Source of the DNA: Saccharopolyspora shandongensis
Lineage (GTDB): Bacteria > Actinomycetota > Actinomycetes > Mycobacteriales > Pseudonocardiaceae
Direction of reading: 5' to 3'
Assembly (NCBI RefSeq): GCF_900106995.1
Contig: NZ_FNOK01000017.1
Coordinates: forward strand, 95,443 to 159,442
Length of the DNA stretch: 64,000 bases
The notes below the pieces were generated by a model. It worked only from the letters and a program-made list of their open reading frames with translations, did no database searches and was not told the origin of the DNA. Shown here in pieces: positions 58,851 to 64,000 of the stretch (the stretch's first letter is position 1; every line of letters starts with the position of its first letter). Position numbers and translations under genes: made by a program.

Positions 58851-59485
58851 ACCTGCGCGCCTACGGCAACGAGATCCGCTGGACGATCGTGGTGGTCGTG
58901 CTCGCCGTGGTGGGCGTGATCGCGCTCTGGCCGCGCGGAGCCGACCAGCAGCAGGAGCAGACCGCCGCGCCCACTCCGCCGCCGGCGGCCCGCGCGATCG
59001 ACCCCGCGCAGCGAGCGGCGGCGGCGCTCCAGCCCTGCCCGGCGGCCGAAGGCGGCCCGGCGGAGCTGGCCGGGATCACCGGCAGCTGCCTGGCCGACGG
59101 GCGGCCCGCCGACGTGGGCTCCGCCGTCGCGGGTGGCCCGACGCTGATCAACCTCTGGGCGACGTGGTGCGCGCCCTGCCGCACCGAGCTGCCCGCGCTG
59201 CAGGCCTACGCCGAGCAGCCGGGCGCGATCCGGGTGCTGGGCGTCCAAGTGCAGAGCGATCCGGCGGACGGTCTTGACCTTCTGACCCAGCTGGGCGTTC
59301 ACTTCCCCAACGTGCATGACGGGGACAACCGCATCAGAGCCGCGCTGAAGGCGCCGAACGTGCTGCCGATCAGCTACGTGGTGACCGCCTCCGGCGAGGT
59401 GCGCCGCATCGATCCGCCGGTCGCGTTCAAGAGCCCGGAGGAGATCCGCGCCGCCGTCGACCGGACCTTGGGGAGCGCCAGGTGA
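58847..59485 (+). CDS. Membrane-anchored thioredoxin-like protein (TlpA/ResA type, Rv3673c)
   Basis: This 212-residue protein has an N-terminal anchor ([20 protein letters not shown]), a Gln/Pro linker and an extracytoplasmic thioredoxin fold with [20 protein letters not shown] (CxxC) and [15 protein letters not shown] (cis-Pro). It probably reduces or isomerises disulfides outside the membrane or in cytochrome maturation. The GTG overlaps the nth stop, and its own stop overlaps the NUDIX start. Confidence 0.92.
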   Translation: MNLRAYGNEIRWTIVVVVLAVVGVIALWPRGADQQQEQTAAPTPPPAARAIDPAQRAAAALQPCPAAEGGPAELAGITGSCLADGRPADVGSAVAGGPTLINLWATWCAPCRTELPALQAYAEQPGAIRVLGVQVQSDPADGLDLLTQLGVHFPNVHDGDNRIRAALKAPNVLPISYVVTASGEVRRIDPPVAFKSPEEIRAAVDRTLGSAR

Positions 59486-60189
59486 ACCGGCGTACGGGCC
59501 CGCTGGTCGACCCGGCGGAGCTGCCCGACTGGCTGCGCGGCCTGGTCGAGCGGTCCGCCGACCTCGATCCGGGGCACTTCGGCTGGCCGCGTGAGAACCC
59601 GCCTGCGGAGGCCCGCCCGGCCGCGGTGCTGGTGCTCTTCGGCGAGGGCGCCGACGGCCCGGACGTGCTGCTGCTGCGCCGCGCCGACGGGCTGAGCTCG
59701 CATCCCGGCCAGGTTGCTTTCCCGGGTGGCTCGCTCGACGATGTCGATCGCGGGCCGGTCGACGCCGCGCTGCGGGAAGCCGTCGAGGAGGTGGGGTTGC
59801 GGCCGGAGGGCGTCCGCCCGGTGGCGACGCTGCCGGAACTGCACGTGGCGCACAGCGGTTTCCGGGTGACCCCGGTGCTGGCGCACTGGGCCGAGCCGTC
59901 CCCGGTCTCGCCGGTGGATCCCGGCGAGACGGCGGCGGTGGCCCGGGTGCCGATCTCCTGGCTCACCGATCCGGCGAACCGGCTGCGGGTGGAGCTGACC
60001 GGTCGGCACGCGAGCCCGGCGTTCCTGGTGCCCGGGATGCTGGTGTGGGGTTTCACCGGCGGCCTGCTGTCGGGGCTGCTGGACCTGGCCGGCTGGTCTC
60101 GTCGATGGAACCGCTCCGACGTGCGAGAACTCGACGAGGCGTGGCGGGCCGCGGAGGAGGCTGAGGACATCGGCTTCGGGCGTTCGTGA
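59482..60189 (+). CDS. NUDIX hydrolase, CoA pyrophosphatase-like (Rv3672c)
   Basis: The 235-residue NUDIX protein has VLLLRRADGLSSHPGQVAFP GGSLDDVD, with the LLTxRSxxLxxHxGQVAFPG motif of the NudL/CoA diphosphatase family, and the catalytic AALREAVEEVGLRPE (RExxEExG). It cleaves CoA or acyl-CoA to phosphopantetheine and 3',5'-ADP. Coupled to the thioredoxin-like gene by GTGA. Confidence 0.92.
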   Translation: MNRRTGPLVDPAELPDWLRGLVERSADLDPGHFGWPRENPPAEARPAAVLVLFGEGADGPDVLLLRRADGLSSHPGQVAFPGGSLDDVDRGPVDAALREAVEEVGLRPEGVRPVATLPELHVAHSGFRVTPVLAHWAEPSPVSPVDPGETAAVARVPISWLTDPANRLRVELTGRHASPAFLVPGMLVWGFTGGLLSGLLDLAGWSRRWNRSDVRELDEAWRAAEEAEDIGFGRS

Positions 60190-60296
60190 ACGGTTTGAGA
60201 ACCTGTTCTCGTCTGCCAGCACGCGCGGGATCGCTTCGAGGCCGGGTTGTGGGACCGTGGGGCGCCGCCGATCGTCGGCGAGATTGAGGTGAGCGG

Positions 60297-61481
60297 GTGA
60301 ACTGGGTCGACCTGCTGGTGGTGCTGCTGGCGCTGCTCGCCGCGGTGTCGGGGGCTCGCAGCGGCCTGGTCACCGCGCTGTTCTCGTTCCTGGGCGTGTT
60401 CGTCGGCGCGGTGGTGGGACTCAAGGTCGCGCCGCTGATCCTGGACCGCCTGGACAGCCCGGTCGCCCGCCTCGCCTTCGGCGTCGGGATCGTGGTGCTG
60501 CTGGTCGCCTTCGGCGAGACCTTCGGCATGTGGGCCGGCCGGGAGCTGCGGGACCGGATCACCTCCCCGAAGCTGACCGGCGTGGACAACGCGCTGGGCG
60601 CGGTCCTGCAGTTCGTCGCGGTGCTCGTGGTGGCGTGGCTGATCGCGCTGCCGTTCACGTCGGCGTCGGCGATGCCCGGCCTGGCGGCCGCGATAAGCCG
60701 GTCGAAGGTGCTGACCGCGGTGAACTCGGTGATGCCCGCCTCGGCCAAGGCGCTGCCCGACGATCTGCGCGAAATGCTCGGGGTGTCCGGTTTTCCGCAG
60801 GCGCTGGAGCCCTTCTCGGAGACCCCGGTCGCGGAGATCGCGCCGCCGGATCCGGCGCTGGCCAACAGCCAGGCGGTGCGCAACGCGCGGACCAGCGTGG
60901 TGAAGGTCCGGGGCCGGGCCACGTCCTGCGCGCGGGCACTGGAGGGCACCGGTTTCGTGATCTCGCCGCACCGGGTGATGACGAACGCGCACGTGGTCGC
61001 GGGTACCGACCGGGTGGCGATCGAGATCGGTCGCGGCGAGTTCGACGCGAAGGTCGTGCTCTACAAGCCGGACGTGGACGTCGCGATCCTGGCGGTGCCG
61101 GATCTGGACGCGGACGCGATGACCTTCGTGCCGGGACCGGTCAGCCCGGGCAGCGACGTGATCGCCCTGGGCTACCCGCTGGACGGGCCCTACACGGCGT
61201 CGGCGGGCCGCATCCGGGAGCGGATCAGGTTGCGCGGCCCGGACATCTACGACGCGAACACCGTGGTCCGCGACGTCTACACGGTGCGCGGCCGGGTACA
61301 GAGCGGGAACTCCGGCGGGCCGCTGATCGACCCGTCCGGCAAGGTCGTGGGCGTGGTCTTCGGCGCGGCGGTGGACGACCCGGAAACGGGCTTCGCGCTC
61401 ACGGCGGAGGAAGTGGCGGACGAGGTGACGGCGGCGCCGAAGTTGACCACGGAGGTCGACACCGGCCCCTGCACCAGCTGA
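60297..61481 (+). CDS. marP: Membrane serine protease MarP-like (CvpA domain + trypsin fold)
   Basis: The 394-residue protein has four transmembrane helices in a CvpA/colicin-V-production domain (MNWVDLLVVLLALLAAVSGA to about residue 130) and an extracytoplasmic chymotrypsin-like protease. Catalytic His is in RVMTNAHVVAGTD, Asp in DVDVAILAV and Ser in VQSGNSGGPLID. A Cys pair (SCARAL and the C-terminal PCTS) could form the redox-sensitive disulfide known in mycobacterial MarP. MarP is required for acid resistance. The chain order nth-Trx-NUDIX-marP is as in M. tuberculosis Rv3674c-Rv3671c. Confidence 0.93.
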   Translation: MNWVDLLVVLLALLAAVSGARSGLVTALFSFLGVFVGAVVGLKVAPLILDRLDSPVARLAFGVGIVVLLVAFGETFGMWAGRELRDRITSPKLTGVDNALGAVLQFVAVLVVAWLIALPFTSASAMPGLAAAISRSKVLTAVNSVMPASAKALPDDLREMLGVSGFPQALEPFSETPVAEIAPPDPALANSQAVRNARTSVVKVRGRATSCARALEGTGFVISPHRVMTNAHVVAGTDRVAIEIGRGEFDAKVVLYKPDVDVAILAVPDLDADAMTFVPGPVSPGSDVIALGYPLDGPYTASAGRIRERIRLRGPDIYDANTVVRDVYTVRGRVQSGNSGGPLIDPSGKVVGVVFGAAVDDPETGFALTAEEVADEVTAAPKLTTEVDTGPCTS

Positions 61482-61612
61482 TCCGCGGGTCCCTCGGGAC
61501 CTCCGGCTTGCGCCGATTTCGACATCGGCACCGCGGCATCGAAGGGCGGCAGCCCGCGCCTCATCCGGAGCGGCCGGAGTGGACGGTCAAGGCTCCGTGA
61601 TCAGCGGAAGCG

Positions 61613-62116
61613 TCAGGACGCGGCCGGGGTTTCCTCGTCGTGGTGGCGCTTGGCGATCTTCGTGGTGTCCTTGAGCGTTTCGATGGTGCGCTTCGGCGCC
61701 TTGATCTTGCGCACCCGCGTGTAGCCGAGCAGCGCCAGCAGGCCCGCGACCAGCAGCATCACCAGGAACACGATGCCGAAGGCCGCCCAGCGCCACAGGC
61801 CGAGCTGGGCCAGCCCCTCGGCCAGCGTGAAGAACAGGAAGAACAGGCTGAAGCCGAGCACGGTCAGCGCGAGGATGAAGTAGACGCTGCCCTTGACGGC
61901 CTTCTTGACCTCACCGGCGAGCTCGGTCTTGGCCAGCTCGACCTCGGACCTGACCAAAGTGGACAGGTGCGTCGTGGCATCGCGCACCAACGCTCCGATG
62001 GACTGCCCGTCGGGAGCAGTGCCCTCTTCGGACAGCGGGATGGACGTGACCGCGGTCCACCCCGCACCGTCACGGCTGCCGTTGGTGCTCTTCTGGGCGC
62101 TGTTCACGTGCCCCAT
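61613..62116 (-). CDS. Phage-holin-family membrane protein (Rv3669-like)
   Basis: This 167-residue protein has an amphipathic region SIGALVRDATTHLSTLVRSE VELAKTELAGEV and two transmembrane helices (VYFILALTVLGFSLFFLFFT and AAFGIVFLVMLLVAGLLALL), the Phage_holin_3_6/Actinobacterial_Holin-X topology, and a basic C-terminus. The name is structural; lytic function is not implied. ATG 62116 or GTG 62107. Convergent with marP. Confidence 0.85.
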   Translation of the reverse strand: MGHVNSAQKSTNGSRDGAGWTAVTSIPLSEEGTAPDGQSIGALVRDATTHLSTLVRSEVELAKTELAGEVKKAVKGSVYFILALTVLGFSLFFLFFTLAEGLAQLGLWRWAAFGIVFLVMLLVAGLLALLGYTRVRKIKAPKRTIETLKDTTKIAKRHHDEETPAAS

Positions 62117-62195
62117 CGTGCCACGCGCGATCAGCACGCCACCGGGCGACTCGCGGTGCGTTACCCGCGAGTGACCCGCGGCGCCAGGTGTTCCG

Positions 62196-62251
62196 CAGTT
62201 TCAATTGAAACCTCGTGCCGGACCTCGGGCCCGCAGTTTCAATTGAAACTG
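62196..62251. repeat. Two solo terminal palindromes of the structured repeat
   Basis: CAGTTTCAATTGAAAC (62196-62211) and CAGTTTCAATTGAAACTG (62234-62251) lie 22 bp apart between the holin-like and nhaA genes. They equal the two ends of the 270-bp element joined directly, without the internal part. Confidence 0.65.
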
Positions 62252-62277
62252 CGGTCTCCCGGGGCTGGGCGTGGAGT

Positions 62278-63501
62278 TCAGGCGTCGTCGGTGCCGTCGC
62301 CGTTCTTGATCTTGCGGCCGCGGCGCAGCAGCACCGCCGCTGCCAGCAGCGATGCGATGGCGGAGGCGATCAGCACCGCGGCCTTGGCCCGTTCCGCGGC
62401 CACGCCGGTCAGCGACAGGTCGGCGATCAGCAGGCTGACCGTGAAGCCGACGCCGCCGAGCATCGCCAGCGCCGCCATGTCGCGCCAATGCACCGATTCA
62501 GGCTTCGCGCCGATGCCCAGCTTCACCGCGAGGAAGGAGCTGCCGAAGATGCCGATCAGCTTGCCGACCACCAGGCCGACGATCACCGCGATCGCGACCC
62601 GGTCCTCGCGGATCGCGGCCAGCGACTCGCCGTCCACGGGCACGCCGGCGGCGAAGAACGCGAACACCGGCACGATCAGCCCGGCCGACCAGGGCTGCAG
62701 CCGGTGCTCCAGGCGCATCGCCGGCGAAGCCGGCTCGTACGGGTCGCGCCGGACGCGGGTGAGCAGCCCGAGCGCCACGCCGGCGATCGTCGCGTGGATG
62801 CCGCTGGTGTGCACCGCGATCCAGGTGGCCACGGCCAGCGGCACGTACAGCCACGGCGTGGTGACCCGCTTGCGCTGCAGGTACCAGTAGACGACGCAGA
62901 GCACGACCGCCGCGATCAGCGCGAGCACGCTGAGCCCGTCGGTGAACAGCACGGCGATCACGACGATCGCGCCGAGGTCGTCGACGACGGCGAGGCTGAG
63001 CAGGAACACCCGCGCCGCGGTGGGCATCCAGGAGCCGGTCAGCGACAGCACGCCCAGGGCGAAGGCGATGTCGGTCGCGACCGGGATCGCCCACGCGGCG
63101 TGCGCGCCGGGAGCGCCGTGGCCGATCGCGAAGGCGAGCGCCGCGGGCACGATCATGCCGCCGATCGCGGCGATCACGGGCAGCAGAGCGCTCTTGACGT
63201 TGGAGAGCTCGCCGACCACGAGCTCGCGCTTGAGCTCCAGCCCGGCGACGAAGAAGAAGATCGCGAGCAGGCCGTCCTTGGCCCAGTCGCCGACGGACAG
63301 GCTCAGGTGCAGGAACTGCGGCCCGATCTCGAAATCGCGGACCGCGTGGTAGAGCCCGGCCGCAGGGGAGTTCGCCAGCAGCAGCGCGAGTGCGGTCGCG
63401 GCCAGCAGGACCAGGCCGCCGACGGTTTCGGTCCGCAGGTAGGCGCCGAAGTCGAAGGTTCGAGCCGACTTGGCGGACTGGTGGCGGGCGGCTTTCGACA
63501 C
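62278..63501 (-). CDS. nhaA: Na+/H+ antiporter NhaA
   Basis: This 407-residue antiporter has about 11-12 helices: LLAIFFFVAGLELKRELVVG (helix 2 with GLELKRE), IPVATDIAFALGVLSL (TM4, the DIAF motif, Asp133 equivalent) and LSLAVVDDLGAIVVIAVLFT (TM5, the Asp163/164 pair). IFGSSFLAVKLGIGAKPE and MLGGVGFTVSLLIADLSL (TM10, Lys/Phe region) close the core. It exchanges 2 H+ for Na+ or Li+ at high pH. GTG 63501 gives a standard-length N-terminus. Confidence 0.95.
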   Translation of the reverse strand: MSKAARHQSAKSARTFDFGAYLRTETVGGLVLLAATALALLLANSPAAGLYHAVRDFEIGPQFLHLSLSVGDWAKDGLLAIFFFVAGLELKRELVVGELSNVKSALLPVIAAIGGMIVPAALAFAIGHGAPGAHAAWAIPVATDIAFALGVLSLTGSWMPTAARVFLLSLAVVDDLGAIVVIAVLFTDGLSVLALIAAVVLCVVYWYLQRKRVTTPWLYVPLAVATWIAVHTSGIHATIAGVALGLLTRVRRDPYEPASPAMRLEHRLQPWSAGLIVPVFAFFAAGVPVDGESLAAIREDRVAIAVIVGLVVGKLIGIFGSSFLAVKLGIGAKPESVHWRDMAALAMLGGVGFTVSLLIADLSLTGVAAERAKAAVLIASAIASLLAAAVLLRRGRKIKNGDGTDDA

Positions 63502-63674
63502 TGGCGGCTCCGATCGCGGATAGCACGAACTGCGACGCCGACCAGTCTTCCCGGCACACCTTTGTCGGGATCCTAACATCCGCGGCGCGCGTGGTTGTCG
63601 GCGCAATCAAGATCGAGGCGGGGTTTTCCCAGGTCAAGGCGCCGCATGCGAATCGAAGAGCCCGTCGGGAACAG

Positions 63675-63706
63675 CAGGGCGCCCTCCGTGCGGGAGGGCG
63701 CCCCTG
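63675..63706 (-). terminator. Terminator of acs
   Basis: CAGGGCGCCCTCC and GGGAGGGCGCCC form a 12-13-bp stem with a short GTGC loop, 19 bp beyond the acs stop on the minus strand. Confidence 0.75.
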
Positions 63707-63724
63707 GTGCGTCGGACGTGTCGA

Positions 63725-64000
63725 TCAGTCGTCGCTGGACTTGTTCAGGCCCTTGGAGATCAGCGACATGACGGACGAGTCGGCGAGCGTGGTGACGTCG
63801 CCGACCTCGCGGTTCTCCGCGATGTCGCGCAGCAACCGCCGCATGATCTTGCCGGAGCGGGTCTTGGGCAGCTCGGGCACGACCATGATCTGGCGGGGCT
63901 TGGCGATCGGGCCGATCTCGTGGGAGACGTGCTCGCGCAGCTCCTTGAGTGCGGCCTCGCCGCTGGCGGAGTCGTCGATGCCGCCGCGCAGGATCACGAA
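63725..64000 (-). CDS. acs: Acetyl-CoA synthetase, C-terminal part (cut by window edge)
   Basis: The last 91 residues of an AMP-forming acetyl-CoA synthetase are visible: FVILRGGIDDSASGEAALKE, VSHEIGPIAKPRQIMVVPEL and the A10 motif LPKTRSGKIMRRLLRDIAEN with the catalytic, acetylation-sensitive Lys (SGKIMRR), then TTLADSSVM. It ligates acetate to CoA via acetyl-AMP. It matches Rv3667 (acs) at the end of the syntenic block. Confidence 0.93.
   Translation of the reverse strand, partial: FVILRGGIDDSASGEAALKELREHVSHEIGPIAKPRQIMVVPELPKTRSGKIMRRLLRDIAENREVGDVTTLADSSVMSLISKGLNKSSDD

Overview
The window is about 70% G+C, densely coded, and looks like chromosome from a filamentous actinomycete of the Pseudonocardiales (a Saccharopolyspora-like organism is my best guess). 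Grounds: GTG starts are common; WhiB, GlxR/CRP-type and MarP-type proteins are present; ATGA/GTGA/TGATG gene overlaps are frequent; and 38.3-64.0 kb keeps the gene set and much of the order of the Mycobacterium tuberculosis Rv3683-Rv3667 block (metallophosphoesterase, ponA2, whiB4, two ArsA-like ATPases, DUF4177, RidA, metallo-beta-lactamase, crp, nth, thioredoxin-like, NUDIX, marP, holin-like, acs). No CRISPR array, rRNA or prophage was seen. One tRNA (Pro, CGG) and one complete insertion sequence (IS30 family) are present.

Layout. 0-3 kb: a DUF2975/XRE-HTH pair behind a 37-bp palindrome, a nitroreductase and a membrane glycosyltransferase. 3.1-5.4 kb: lysC-asd, with an internal start for the aspartokinase beta chain. 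5.5-9.5 kb: an FGGY sugar kinase and a Fur regulator, then a decayed stretch holding an orphan Fur-type promoter, followed by a CU044_5270-type protein whose sigma-factor partner survives only as a possible fragment. 9.85-19 kb: the most distinctive locus, a divergon. Leftward it encodes an IniB-like repeat protein and two dynamin-like GTPases (the mycobacterial iniBAC arrangement). Rightward it encodes a membrane-anchored Hsp70-like ATPase translationally coupled to a very large LuxR-type regulator. 19.1-20.4 kb: an IS30 element inserted into a chromosomal palindrome. 20.5-34.4 kb: esterase, FMN reductase, Dps, a two-component system next to an ABC/FtsX exporter, an old yellow enzyme with a TetR, a GNAT, a Tat-exported GH35 beta-galactosidase and a DUF1059 fusion. 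34.8-38 kb: S9 peptidase, DUF1203 and a decayed region. 38.2-64 kb: the tRNA and then the conserved cell-envelope, redox and acid-resistance block, with actinomycete-specific insertions (siderophore-interacting protein, TetR/rhodanese pair, two hypothetical genes, a second DNA sliding clamp, an MFS transporter, two Gly/Ser/Asp-rich membrane proteins, NhaA).

Non-coding structure. Three copies of a 270-285-bp element lie at 22.3, 34.4 and 40.9 kb. They have CAGTTTCAATTGA terminal inverted repeats, and their internal hairpin arms differ between copies yet still pair, which suggests a conserved RNA or DNA fold. Solo copies of the terminal palindrome occur at 22.63 and 62.2 kb. Two other dispersed hairpin families are present: CGTGAGTG(T/C)TTTGG, and a GCGAAAAC palindrome that is also the IS30 target. 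Several clear palindromic operators sit in front of regulator genes.

Functional reading. The lysC-asd pair feeds lysine, threonine, methionine and diaminopimelate synthesis. PonA2, the Ini-like dynamins, MarP, NhaA, Dps, Fur and the CRP regulator point to envelope maintenance and pH/oxidative stress as the common theme, with the Ini/Hsp70/LuxR divergon as the least understood part.
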